Assembly: GCA_036732005.1 (NCBI GenBank)
Contig: DAINDF010000011.1
Span: forward strand, 76,155 to 140,154
DNA length: 64,000 nt
DNA from: UBA1926 sp036732005
GTDB taxonomy: Bacteria; Planctomycetota; Phycisphaerae; Phycisphaerales; UBA1924
Reading direction: 5' to 3'
The translations under genes were made by a program, and so were the position numbers. This document shows positions 48,923 to 59,400 of the stretch, in pieces (the stretch's first letter is position 1; every line of letters starts with the position of its first letter). Under the pieces are notes generated by a model that was given only the letters and a program-made list of their open reading frames with translations, did no database searches and was not told the origin of the DNA.

Positions 48923-51061
48923 TCAGGACCCGGCGCCCTCCTTGACACGGTTCAGGAAACGGATGACCCGTCGCTTCAGGACTTCCGCGGCGGTCCTGGG
49001 GTGGCTCGGCAAGCTTGCGCGGACCTCGGCGCCGGCGAGCCGTGCGTCGGCGGGGTGGAGCGCGACGCGGATCTCGAAGTAGGGCTCGGTCGCCCTGGGC
49101 GAGCCCGGGAGCATGGGGACGAGGCCCTGGGGCGCGGCGAGGAGCACGCGGTGATCGACGATCGCGCTGGCGACGCGGTCGATGTGGGTGATCGTTCCGG
49201 TGATGTCGCGCTCAGGGTTGGCGGCGGACCGGCAGGTGAGCGAGTCCCCGGCGGCGAGTTCGAGCGAGTCGAATTCGAACCCGCGGACATGGAAGATCGC
49301 CTCGGGCCGCCCCGAGGCGTAGAGGAGGATCGGGTCGCCCTGCTCGACGGTGGCGCCGGGGCCGGCGGCGCGGTGTTCGAGGATGCGCCCCGGGAGCGAG
49401 GCCTTGATGTCGAGGGAATCGAGTTCGGCGGCGGTCTGCTCGACGGAAGCGTCAAGACGGCGGGCGTCGATCTCCGCCTCCATGCCGTCCACCGGGGAGA
49501 CCAGCGAGGCAAAGAGGACGCGTGCCTCGTGGGTTTGGTGCTCGGCCCTGAGTCCGGCGAGGTGGGCGTCGAGGTCCGGGTTGGTGAGGGTCGCGAGCGT
49601 CTCGCCCTCATGGACGGTCTGCCCGACGGCGGGGAGCGGGGCGGCGAGAACGCCTCGGACGGGCGCGCGCACGGCGTCGACCCGCTCGAAGGACACGACG
49701 CCCCGGGCGTCGATGGGCCATGGGAGGGGGATCAGGGCCGCGCCGGCGAGGGCGAGCGCGAGCGATCCGAAGGTGACGGTGACGGCGCGGAGGCGGGCGT
49801 GGGCGGTCTCGGCGGAGGTGAGGACATAGCGGGCGAGCGAGGCGAGTGCCTTGACGGGCCCGAGGACGAGCATGACGGCCGCAAAGAGGAATCCGATCCG
49901 TCCGAACTTCAGGACGAGGACGGCGACGATGGAGAGCATCATGGAGACGCGGTAGGCGGCCTGGGCGAGTCCGAACAGGGCGAGGCCGATGCGGGTGCGC
50001 CGGGTGTGGGAGTGGGGCGGGGGCTTGACGCCGAAGAGGGCGCGTTTGAGGTAGCCTGTGAGGGCTTCCTGGCACCGGGCCCGGAGGTTGGGGATGGCGA
50101 GGAGGTCGCTGACGAGGTAGTAGGCGTCGTACCGGACAAGCGGGTTGAGGTTGAATGCGGCGGTGGTGACGGTGGAGAGGACGACGATCTGGTAGGCGAG
50201 GGTGTGGAGGGTCGAGACCTCGGTGGCGGCCCAGACGAACAGGGCGATGATGCCGACGATGGACTCGAAGTAGACGCCTCCGAGGGTGACGATGGCGCGT
50301 TCGCGGGCCTTGCTGAAGGTCCAGGAGTCTGTGGCGTCGACATAGGCGACGGGTGTGAAGAGGATCATGAACGCGCCCATCTCGGGCACATGTCCACCAA
50401 AGGACTTGCAGGCGTAGGCGTGCCCGAACTCGTGGACGACCTTGAGCCCGATCAGGGCGCCCCAGAGCATGAAGAGGTTGTTGCCCTCGATAACGGTGAG
50501 GACAGGGGCGGTGAGCTCGTCCCAGCGGGTGGCGGCCAGGCCGATGGCGGCGGCGTTGGCGAGCACCCAGACGAGCAGGGCTGGGGTGGTGAAGAGCCAG
50601 CGGAAGAACGGGAGCGTGGAGGCGAGGAACCTGTCGGGGTTGACGAGCGGGACGCGGAGGAAGAGCACGCCGAGGACGCGTGAGAGCCGCTCGGCCCGGC
50701 GGCGTTTCTCGAAGCGCTGATAGAGGGCGTCGGCGTTGTTGATCGGCAGCGTGAGCAGGCTTCGCTGGTGCAGGTCGAGGACGAAGGCGTAGAAATTCTC
50801 TTCCTCCGGGCGCTCCAGCTCCCCGATGCCGACCAGGTGCTCAAAGGTCTGCCCGAGGGTCCAGTCGCGGCGGAGGGCGGAAAGGACGATGTAGTCGTCG
50901 GCGTCGAAGCGGTGCGTCGCGAAGGTGATGGGATCCCGCACGACATACGCGGGCCCGTCCCGGAAGACATGGCGGCTGATGTCGAGGTCGCCGCGCAGGT
51001 CGACGATCGCGTCCTTCAGCCGTGCGGCGAGACCGGGATTGGGCGGCGCGGGGGGCATCAT
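48923..51061 (-). CDS. PqqD-like / M50 site-2 protease / HlyD fusion protein
   Basis: A 712-residue multidomain membrane protein. Residues about 28-108 form a PqqD-like winged-helix (RRE-like) unit: YVVRDPITFATHRFDADDYI, then SALRRDWTLGQTFEHLVG, then FYAFVLDLHQRSLLTL. An M50 zinc-protease membrane domain follows: HEFGH (210-214) in a helix and NLNPLVRYDAYYL with Asp312 as the third ligand. More helices follow to about residue 440. The C-terminal ~250 residues form a HlyD-type adaptor (VRGVLAAPLPAVGQTVHEGE, and a late RILEHRAAGPGATVEQGDPI). The start ATG 51061 overlaps the GAF-HlyD stop (ATGA). I infer peptide recognition, intramembrane cleavage and envelope bridging in one chain. It could also be an inactive M50 scaffold. 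Confidence 0.88.
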   Translation of the reverse strand: MMPPAPPNPGLAARLKDAIVDLRGDLDISRHVFRDGPAYVVRDPITFATHRFDADDYIVLSALRRDWTLGQTFEHLVGIGELERPEEENFYAFVLDLHQRSLLTLPINNADALYQRFEKRRRAERLSRVLGVLFLRVPLVNPDRFLASTLPFFRWLFTTPALLVWVLANAAAIGLAATRWDELTAPVLTVIEGNNLFMLWGALIGLKVVHEFGHAYACKSFGGHVPEMGAFMILFTPVAYVDATDSWTFSKARERAIVTLGGVYFESIVGIIALFVWAATEVSTLHTLAYQIVVLSTVTTAAFNLNPLVRYDAYYLVSDLLAIPNLRARCQEALTGYLKRALFGVKPPPHSHTRRTRIGLALFGLAQAAYRVSMMLSIVAVLVLKFGRIGFLFAAVMLVLGPVKALASLARYVLTSAETAHARLRAVTVTFGSLALALAGAALIPLPWPIDARGVVSFERVDAVRAPVRGVLAAPLPAVGQTVHEGETLATLTNPDLDAHLAGLRAEHQTHEARVLFASLVSPVDGMEAEIDARRLDASVEQTAAELDSLDIKASLPGRILEHRAAGPGATVEQGDPILLYASGRPEAIFHVRGFEFDSLELAAGDSLTCRSAANPERDITGTITHIDRVASAIVDHRVLLAAPQGLVPMLPGSPRATEPYFEIRVALHPADARLAGAEVRASLPSHPRTAAEVLKRRVIRFLNRVKEGAGS

Positions 51062-52950
51062 TCGATCCAGAAATTCATGCGGGCGAAATCGATCAGGCGG
51101 TGGGTCGCGATCCACCAGTTGGGTCGTTCACCGGCGTCGACGGTCGCGACGCCCTCCATGCCGGGGCGGAGCCAGTCGGTCCCCTCGGGCATCGCCGCCT
51201 CGGCGATGAAGACGCGGCGTCCGTCGCGCTGCTCGGCGGCGGGGGCGACCCGTTCGAGCGTGGTCTCCGCCGGCGCTTCCGGGCGTGCGTGGCTCGCGAA
51301 GCGCACGCGGGCGCCGGGCACGAGGTCGGTCACGGCGTGCTCGGGCACGCGGAGTTCGAGCGAGATCTCGCCGCCTTCGGCGATGGTGAGCAGGGGCTGA
51401 CCCGCGGCGACGCGGCGCCCCGGGAGCTCCCCGAGGTCCGTGCCGATGATGACGCCGTCGACGGGCGCCCGGACGGAGGCCCGCTCGAGCCTGGCCTCCA
51501 GCCCCGCCCGGCGGACACGCAGGGCGCGGGCCTCGGCCTGCGCGAGCGAGGCGGCGGCGGGGTTGCCCTCGGCCACGCCCCGGGAGACGCGGATCTCGGC
51601 CGCGTCGATCTCGGCGTCGAGCTGCTCCTGCTCGACCCGGAGGAGCGAGGTGTCGAGGGTGGCGAGCAGGTCCCCGAGTTCGACCCGCTGCCCGGCGCGG
51701 ACGAGGAGTTCGGAGACCAGCGCCGCCTCGGGCGCCGCGACGGTGTGCTCGCGCTGGGCGACGATCGCGGCGGCGGTGCTGACTCGGAAAGTCGAGGGGG
51801 CGAGTGCGAACGCGACGAGGCCGGCGCCGCCCAGGAGCAGGATCGCCTTTTTCCTCATTGAGCCGCGCCCAATGGCCCAGCCCACGAGGGCGCGAGCGGA
51901 CTCGGACGCGTGGGCCCCCAGGCCCCGGGTCGCCCGGCGGACGAGCGGGATCGCGCCGGCGAGCGGGGCGAGGAGCTTCTCGAGCGCGTCGATGTCGTCG
52001 GCGTCGAAGGGCTGGTCGCCGGCGCGGCGGAACGAGATCACCGCCACCACCTCCTCCCCGGATCGGATAGGCAGGCTGAGCACGCAGGCGCCGCCGGTCG
52101 CCGCCCGCCAGCGCTCGTGGAGCCTGCCCCGCTCGGCGAAGTCGGCGTCGTCCCAGTTCTCCGCGGGCTGGGCGATCATGGGCTGCTGCGAATCGGCGCA
52201 CTCGCCCATGGCCTGCTCGATGAGGTGGACGCCGGGGCTGCGTCGCTTGATCTGGTCGAGCCCCGAGATGCAGAGCAGGCGGATCCGCCCCCGGTCGACC
52301 CGCCCGAGCGACGACTGGTCGCAGTTGAACCGCTGCCGGGCGCTGTTCGCGATCGTGTAGGCGAACTCGTGGAGATTGTGGAACTGCCCGGCGCGCGCAT
52401 ACACGCGGGCGATGTCGTCCATTTCGACCGTCGAGCGCCGCGAGGCCGCGGGCTTGGCGAGCATGCCCGACGCGTGGAGGCAGGCGCTGCGGAGGTGGAG
52501 CTGCAGCCGCTCCGCTTCTGGGATGTCCGGGCACCGCACGAGCACGGCGACGCCGCCGAACGGGTCGCGCCCGGGGAAGTCGATGGGGCAGGCGATGACC
52601 GCGAATTCGGGGATGCCCGAGTCCTTGCCGAAGAGCCTCGCGATCGACCGGGCGTGCGAGCGGGCTTCGAGCCCGGCGGCGTTGAGCGTGGCGATCCAGG
52701 CGTTGGCGCCCTCGGTCTCGCTCAGGTGCCGGAACTCGGCCTCCTCGCCGCCGAGGGCGACGGAGAACGAGCCGGCGAGGCACCCGAGCGAGGCGCAGAC
52801 CGCTTCGAGGAAGGCGGCCGCCCGCTCGCGCGGCGGGAGCGACTGCCTCTCGATGGCGGTGATGGCCGTGAACAGGTCAAGCGGCTTGGGCTTCTCGGCC
52901 CAGGCCTCATGCCCCGGTTCGTGCGCGATCGTCTCGGTCTGGGTGCTCAT
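51058..52950 (-). CDS. GAF-domain / HlyD fusion protein
   Basis: A 630-residue bitopic protein. The cytoplasmic N-terminal ~360 residues contain one clear GAF domain (about 190-345: AGQFHNLHEFAYTIANSARQ, RIRLLCISGLDQIKR, GACVLSLPIRSGEEVVAVIS) and probably a second, degenerate GAF-like region before it (about 30-170). A single transmembrane helix follows (about 367-387, KKAILLLGGAGLVAFALAP). The periplasmic rest is a HlyD adaptor with lipoyl halves VSELLVRAGQRVELGDLLAT and ASVRAPVDGVIIGTDLGELP. A sensory domain welded to an export adaptor suggests that export is gated by a cytoplasmic ligand such as a cyclic nucleotide. It overlaps the M50-HlyD gene, and the PilZ gene ends 24 bp upstream. Confidence 0.88.
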   Translation of the reverse strand: MSTQTETIAHEPGHEAWAEKPKPLDLFTAITAIERQSLPPRERAAAFLEAVCASLGCLAGSFSVALGGEEAEFRHLSETEGANAWIATLNAAGLEARSHARSIARLFGKDSGIPEFAVIACPIDFPGRDPFGGVAVLVRCPDIPEAERLQLHLRSACLHASGMLAKPAASRRSTVEMDDIARVYARAGQFHNLHEFAYTIANSARQRFNCDQSSLGRVDRGRIRLLCISGLDQIKRRSPGVHLIEQAMGECADSQQPMIAQPAENWDDADFAERGRLHERWRAATGGACVLSLPIRSGEEVVAVISFRRAGDQPFDADDIDALEKLLAPLAGAIPLVRRATRGLGAHASESARALVGWAIGRGSMRKKAILLLGGAGLVAFALAPSTFRVSTAAAIVAQREHTVAAPEAALVSELLVRAGQRVELGDLLATLDTSLLRVEQEQLDAEIDAAEIRVSRGVAEGNPAAASLAQAEARALRVRRAGLEARLERASVRAPVDGVIIGTDLGELPGRRVAAGQPLLTIAEGGEISLELRVPEHAVTDLVPGARVRFASHARPEAPAETTLERVAPAAEQRDGRRVFIAEAAMPEGTDWLRPGMEGVATVDAGERPNWWIATHRLIDFARMNFWIE

Positions 52951-52974
52951 CTTCGCTCGCGTCTTGACGGGGAG

Positions 52975-53391
52975 TTACAGGATCGACTTGCGTTCCGAGT
53001 CGTCGGTCGGGAGGACGATGGGTTCGAGGAACCGGAGCCCGGCCTCGAAGGCGTCGGGGCGGACAAGCCTGCCGCGGAGGCAGAGGGCGTAGACGCTGGG
53101 CAGGTCGAGCTGCTCGCGGTCGAACGAGACCTGGTAGAGGTCGCCGATGCGAAGAGGCCGGGCGAGCAGGATCTGCGTTCCGCCCGCGGAGATGTCGCCC
53201 GTGACGCCCTGGAGGCGGACGCCGTCACGCTGGCTGAGGCTCGCGGGCTCGACGATGACCTTGACGCGGATGGAGAGCCTGGTGTGGTGGCGGAGCTTCT
53301 TGATTGCGTCCGGCGTGCCCTGCGCGAGTTCGTCGATCAGCGCGTCGGTCTCGGGGGGCGATTGGCCGGTGCCGTTCTTCTGGTTGAGCAT
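52975..53391 (-). CDS. PilZ domain protein
   Basis: A 138-residue cytoplasmic protein with a complete c-di-GMP-binding PilZ signature: R38xxxR42 in TRLSIRV and D66xSxxG71 in GDISAGG. The following beta-barrel strands (LLARPLRIGDLYQVSFD, YALCLRGRLVRPDAFEAGLR) complete the fold. It has an N-terminal helical extension (residues 8-32). A GGGAGGG ribosome site precedes the ATG. It sits between the giant-protein gene (19 bp upstream) and the GAF-HlyD gene, inside one operon. The likely role is to couple c-di-GMP level to production or export of the giant protein. Confidence 0.92.
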   Translation of the reverse strand: MLNQKNGTGQSPPETDALIDELAQGTPDAIKKLRHHTRLSIRVKVIVEPASLSQRDGVRLQGVTGDISAGGTQILLARPLRIGDLYQVSFDREQLDLPSVYALCLRGRLVRPDAFEAGLRFLEPIVLPTDDSERKSIL

Positions 53392-53410
53392 GTCTTATTC
53401 CCTCCCGGGT

Positions 53411-56400
53411 TCAGCGGCGGTGCGATGGGCCCCGTTCATTCCCGGCCTTGTCGTCGGCGCTGGTGCGCACGCCCAGTGACCGTGCCAGGCTCCAGAGCAC
53501 CGTGAACGCCTGCGCGAACTGCTCGCGGAGCGTGCGCACCGCCTGGTCCTCCGCGGGATCGACCGGATCGGAGGGGGCGACAAGCCTGCCCTCGCGGCCC
53601 GCGGCGCCCGGGTCCCCCGGCGGCGTGGCGCCGGTCGCTCTGGTGAACTCAAAGAGCGGTGTGCCGGGAGGGGGCACCGGTCGGTCGGGGCGCTCCTCGG
53701 CGACCATCGGCGGCACCTCAAACACGGGCGCGTACCCGAGGTCCCGGTCCGTCAACTCGCCGGTGGGTGCGGGCAGGTCGAGGTCACGCATCTGCCCGTC
53801 GAGGCGTTCGAGCGTCTGGTCGATCTCGGCGACCGTGTCGAGAACGCCGAGCTCGACCTCGTCGGACCAGTCGAGTTCGTTGGGCGCCGGGGGGAGGGAG
53901 ATCGGCGAGGCCGACCCCTCGTTCGGCCGCTCCGCTTCCGGTTCGGAGGCCTTGGTGCCTGGCAGCAGCGTGACCTTGGTGTGGGTCACCGTTTCAGCGA
54001 AGTCGCCGTTGGCTTCCGTGGTGACCGCGGTGATCGTGAGGCCGAAGTTCCCGACATAGCCGCTGAGCGGCATGATGGCGAGCCCATCGAGCTGGTCGTG
54101 AGTCAGAGTCCAGGAGCCGTCGGGGTTCAGCGTCCCCGCGGAGAGGGTCACGCCGGGCGGAAGCCCCGTGATCGTGATCTTGACGGCTTCGGAGCCGTCG
54201 GCGTCCCCGAGCGTCAGCCCGATCTCGAACGGCAGCGGGCCGCCGGTGACACCGACCGTCTCGTTGACCGTGAGGGCGGCGTCGTCGGCGACGGCCTGGA
54301 CGGAGACGGAGAGGGTGTCGGAGACGGTGGCGGAGTCGTGTCCGTCGGTGGTGGTGGCGGAGACGGTGAGGTTGAAGGATCCGGAGAAGTTGGGGGGCGG
54401 GGTGATGGTCAGGCCGGTGAGCTGATCGGGGCTGAGGGTCCACGAGCCGTCGCCGTTGTCGGTTCCGGCGGAGAGGGAGGCGCCGTTGGGGACGCCGGCG
54501 ACGGTGACCGAGAGGGTCTCGGAGTCGTCGTGGACGGCGCTCGCGATGTCGAGGGGGATGGGGGTGTCCTCGAGCCCGGCGGCGTCGGAGAGGGTGAGGG
54601 CGGCGTCGTCGGCGACGGNNNNNNNNNNNNNNNNNNNNNNNNNNNNNNNNNNNNNNNNNNNNNNNNNNNNNNNNNNNNNNNNNNNNNNNNNNNNNNNNNN
54701 NNNNNNNNNNNNNNNNNNGTGTCCTCGAGCCCGGCGGCGTCGGAGAGGGTGAGGGCGGCGTCGTCGGCGACGGGGGTGACGGAGATCGTGTGCTCGCCCT
54801 GGGTCTCGGACCAGAGGTCGCCATCGAACGCGCTGAACCGGACCGAGGTGGTCCCGCTCCAGTCGGCGTCGGGCTCGAAGGTCAGCGCGCCCGCATCGAC
54901 GAGGGACTTGTCGATGACCTGACCCTCGGCGACGAGTTCGCCGTTGAGCAGCAGCCGGCCGTTGGACGGGAGGGCGTCGATACGGAGCGACTCGACCTGG
55001 TCGCCCGTGTCGAGCTCGGCCGCGCCGAGTCGGAGGATGGCGGTGTGGTCCTCGCTGACGGTCACGGAGCCGGCCTGCACGACCGGCGCGTCGTTGACGG
55101 CCTCGACATTGACGGTCAGCGACTCGGTGGTGGTTGTGCTGTGCCCGGAGTCGGGTTCCGTGGCGGTCACGCTGACCTGAAGCTCGAAGTTGATGTCATA
55201 GTTCTCCGAAGGAGTGATCGTCAGGCTCGCGAGGTCCCAGCCGGTCACATCGACGGGCGTGCCGTATGCGGTCGCGGTGTGCACGCCGTCGGAGAAGACG
55301 GAGCCCGCTGGGGCGCCCGAAACGCGGATCGCGGTGATCTGCTCGGAGCCGTCCAGATCGGTCGTTGCCGCGGCGATGTGCAGCGGGATGACGCCGTCCT
55401 CGGTGCCGAAGGAGTCGGCGAGATCGACCTCCGGCGCGTCCGCCACGCCGGCGACGCTGACGGTGAAGGTGCCCGGCGAGTCCGACCAGACTTCGCCGTC
55501 GGAGACGCTGAACTCGAACGACGCGGAGCCCGACCAGTCCGCGTCGGGCTGGAAGGTCAGCCTGCCGTGGGAGACATCGTGCGCCGAGATCTCGTCGCCG
55601 GCCGAGACGGGGACCCCGTTGAGCAGCAGCGAGCCGTGATCGGGCAGCGAGTCGATGCGGAAGCTGGTCGCGGCGTCGCCGGTATCGACCTCGGCCGAGC
55701 CGAGCGAGATGACCGCGGCCTCGTCCTCATCGATCTCGACCGAACCGTCGAGCGCGATCGGGGGGTCGTTCTCTGCCTCGATGTGCACGGTGAGCGTGGC
55801 CGCCCCGACGGCCGTGTCGCCGCCGTCTGCCTCTCGGCTCGTGGCGGAGAAGGTCAGCACGAAGTCCTGATCGCTGTTCTCGGCGGGGATGATGCGCAGA
55901 TTCGCAAGGTCGAGCGAGGTGATGTTGGCGGTGCCGTTCCAGGCGGTGACGGTGTTGGCGCCGTCTGTGAAGATCGACCCTCGCGGGGCGCCGCTGACGG
56001 TGACCTTGGAGATCGACTCCGACCCGTCCGCGTCGGTCAGGCTGACGCCGACGGTGAGGGGGATCTGGGAGTCCTCCGTGCCCGAAGCGTCCGCGGTCGA
56101 CACGACCGGCGCGTCCGCGTCGGCCACGATGACGATGGTCTGTGTCGCGGGCTCGGCGGACCACGCCTCGCCGTCCGAGACGCTGAACTCGAGCGTGGTG
56201 GTGCCGCTGTAGTCCGCGGGCGGCGTGAAGGTGAGCGAGCCCGAGGCGATCTGCTCGGCGGTGAAGGTGTCGCCCGGATTCACCGGGGCGCCCTCGAAGG
56301 CGAGCGTGCCGACATCGGGGAGGGCCTCGACGCGGTAGAACTCGACCTCCTGCCCGAGGTCCGGGTCGGTCCCGGCGAGGATGACGCCGGCCTGAGTGTC

Positions 56401-59400
56401 CTCGGTGACGATCGTGGTCGCGTTGGTCGGCTCGGGCGCATCGTTCACGCCCGTCACCGTGACCGTGACGGTGTCCACGACGGTGTGCACGCCGTCGCTG
56501 GTCGTGACCCGGAAAGTCAGCTCGGTGTCCTCGGCGACATTCGGTGCGGTGAAGGTGGGGTCGAGCGCGAAGGGGTCGCTCAGGTCGACGGCCGGGCCGC
56601 CCACCTGCTCCCAGGTGTGTGCGAGTTCGCGTCCCTCGGGGTCGGAGGCCTGGGCCGGGAGGCGGACGACGGTGTTCTCGGCGGCGCTGAAATCGGGCCC
56701 GGCGTCCACGGTCGGGGCGTCGTTGTCGGCGTTGACGAGGATGACGACGCGGTCGGTCACGACATGGTCGCCGTCGGTCACCTCGACCTCGAAGGTCAGG
56801 TACGAGTTGGTGATTCCCTCGGGCGCGGTGAACGAGGCGTTGGGCGCGTCGCCCCCGGTGATCTCGACGGGGACGCCGCCGACCTGCCGCCAGGTGTAGG
56901 TGAGCGCTTCGCTGTCCGAATCGCTCGCGCTGGCGGAGAGTTGGACGGTGTCGTTCTCGTTGACGCTCTGGAACGGCCCGGCGTCGACCACCGGCGGGTC
57001 GTTCTCGCCCACGACGAAGACGGCGACCGAATCGGTCGACTCGTTCGCCCCGTCCGAGACGGTCAGCTCGAAGGTGATCTCCTCGTCGCCGGCGGTCGAG
57101 GGGGCGACGAAAGTCGGGGAGGGGCTGTGCGGGTCGTCGAGCTCAACGGCGGGCCCCGAGGTCTGCCGCCAGGTGTAGGTCAATTCGTCCTCGTCCGCGT
57201 CGGAGGCGACGGAGCGGAGCTGCACGGTCTCGCCCTCGCCCACCGTCAGGTCGTCGCCCACCGAGACATCGGGGGCGGAGTTGCCGGGGTTGGCCATCAC
57301 GGTCACGAGATCGGTCGAGATGTTCGTGCCGTCGGAGACCTGCACCTCGAAGGTCAGCTCCGCGGGCTCGCTCAGCCTGCTTGTGGAGAAGACCAGGCTC
57401 GACCCCGAGCCGTTGAGCACGCGCACATCGGGGCCCCCTACCTGCACCCAGCGGTAGGAGAGCGTCTGGCCCTCCGGATCGCTCGCGGTCGAGCCGATCG
57501 CGTACCGGCTCTCGCCGAGCGCCTCCGCGTCGTCGTCGGCCTCGACCTGCGGCGCGTCGTTGTCGGCCTCGACGCGGACCGCGACCTGCACGGTCTGCAC
57601 GCCCGTGTCGTCCTCGACGGTCGCCTCGAAGATGTAGATCTCGTTGTCGGTGTGCTCGGGCACCTCGAAGGTCGGGTTGGCGGTGTCCGACCCGGACAGG
57701 GTGATCGTCTGCGTTCCGGCGACCTGCCTCCAGGCGTAGGTCACCTCGCCCGTCGCCTGCGAAAGGTTGACCGAGAGCTCCGCCGTTGTTCCCTCCGCGG
57801 CGTTCAGCAGGGCGGGGGCGCTGACGGTGAGCGGGCCCTCGGGCACGCCGATCTCGCCCCCGCCGATGTCACCACCCGCGCCGGCATCATCACCACCGCC
57901 GGCACCGGCATCGCCGCCCCCGTCGCCGCCGGCGTCAACTTCACCATCGCCTCCGTCGATTGGATCGACGCCACCACCGGGCTCGGCCTCGCCGCCGTCG
58001 CCCGCGCCAGGATCGGCACCCCCGGCGTCGCCGCCCGCGTCGGGCGCCTCCGCTGGGTTCACGGTCACGGTGACGGTGTCGATCGTGGTGTTGGCGCCGT
58101 CGGTCACCGCCACCTGGAATGTCAGGGTCGTCGGCTCATCGACATCGGGCGAGGTGAACGAGGCCTCGGCGCCCGTGGCGTTGATGATCTCGACCTCGGG
58201 CCCGTCGACCTGCGTCCATTCATAGGCCAGCGCCTTGCCCTCCGGGTCGCTCGCGCTGGCGGTGAGGGTCGCCGTCCCGCCTTCGTCGACGGCGAAATCG
58301 CCCACGGCCTCAACGATCGGGGCGTCGTTCACCGCGTTCACGAGCACCTCGACCGTGGTGGCGGTCGAGACATCCCCGTCGCTCGCCGTCACCACGAATT
58401 TCAGCCACGAGTTGGTGATCCCCTCGGGCGAGGTGAACGAAGGGTTCTGGGTGTCGGCGTTGCTCAGCGTGACCGGGGCCCCGGCGACCTGACGCCACGA
58501 GTAGGTGATCCCGTTCCCCTCGGGGTCGGTCGCCTCGGCGCTCAGCTCGACGGCCTCGCGCTCGCCCACGCTCAGCGTGGGCGCGGAGACGAACTCCGGC
58601 GCGTCGTCGTCGGCGTTGATCGTCACCGCGACGGTGTCCGTTGATTCGTTCACGCCGTCCGACACGGTGAGCCTGAACTCGACGGTCGTGTTCGCCACGC
58701 CCTCGGGGGCGTCGAAGGTCGGGTTCGCGGTGTCCGCCCCGCTCAGCACGACGGGCGGGCCCGAGACCTGCTCCCACGAGTAGGTCAGCTCCCCGGCCTC
58801 CGGGTCGACCGCGACGCCGCGGAGCTCGACCGTCTCGCCCTCGTCAACCTCGAGATCGGGCCCGGCGCTCACGAGCGCCGCGTCGTCCGCTGCCTCCACA
58901 TGCACCGTCACGAATTCGACGACCTCGGTCTCACCGTCGGACGCCGTGATCTTGAAGACCAGATCGGTGTCCTCGGTCAGGTTCGGCGCAACGAACGACG
59001 GGCTCTGCGTGTCCGCCCCGGTCAGCGTCACCTCGGGGCCCGAGACCTGTTCCCAGACCTGCGTCACCGCGTACCCCTCGGGGTCGACAATGGTCGCCCC
59101 GAGCGTCACCGCCTCGCCCTCGTCCACGATGCGGTCCGGCCCCGGGTCGATGACGACCGGGTCGTTGTCGGCGCTCACGCCGACCGTCACATACTCAACA
59201 CTCGTGCTCGCGCCGTCGGAGACCTCCACGCGGAACCTGATCGCGACATTCGAATCAAGCTCGGGCGTCTCGAAGGAGGGGTGGGCCGTGTCGGCGTCGG
59301 CGACCGTCACCGCCGGCCCAGAGACCTGCGTCCACGAGTACGACAGCGGCGCGGTGCCCCCGCTCAGCCCGGTCGCGTTGATCTGCACGGCCGAGCTTTC

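Larger units (their letters stand above)
53960..56430 (-). repeat. Cadherin-like domain block of the giant protein
   Basis: Two alternating unit types. Type A (three copies) has ED...LRIDALPSNGRLLLNG then LTFEPDADWSGTTSVRFSA. Type B (five copies, one broken by the gap) begins ADAPVVSTADASGTED or ADDAALTLSDAAGLED and continues with DADGSE and NLTVSATT strands. Near-identical type B openings flank the gap at 54564-54618 and 54719-54773, so unit number is uncertain. Confidence 0.8.

Noticed and set aside
53411..54151. A separate gene for the 246 residues after the assembly gap
   Set aside because: The same frame is open back to the gap and continues the cadherin-like units, so it is the C-terminal end of the giant protein.
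54619..54718. Frameshift or pseudogene in the giant protein
   Set aside because: The shift is created by an arbitrary 100-N gap. No in-frame stop disrupts either side.
54790..58644. Open frame of 1,284 codons on the plus strand inside the giant-protein gene
   Set aside because: It mirrors the Gly/Asp-rich repeat codons of the giant protein. No start signal, and only low-complexity translation.
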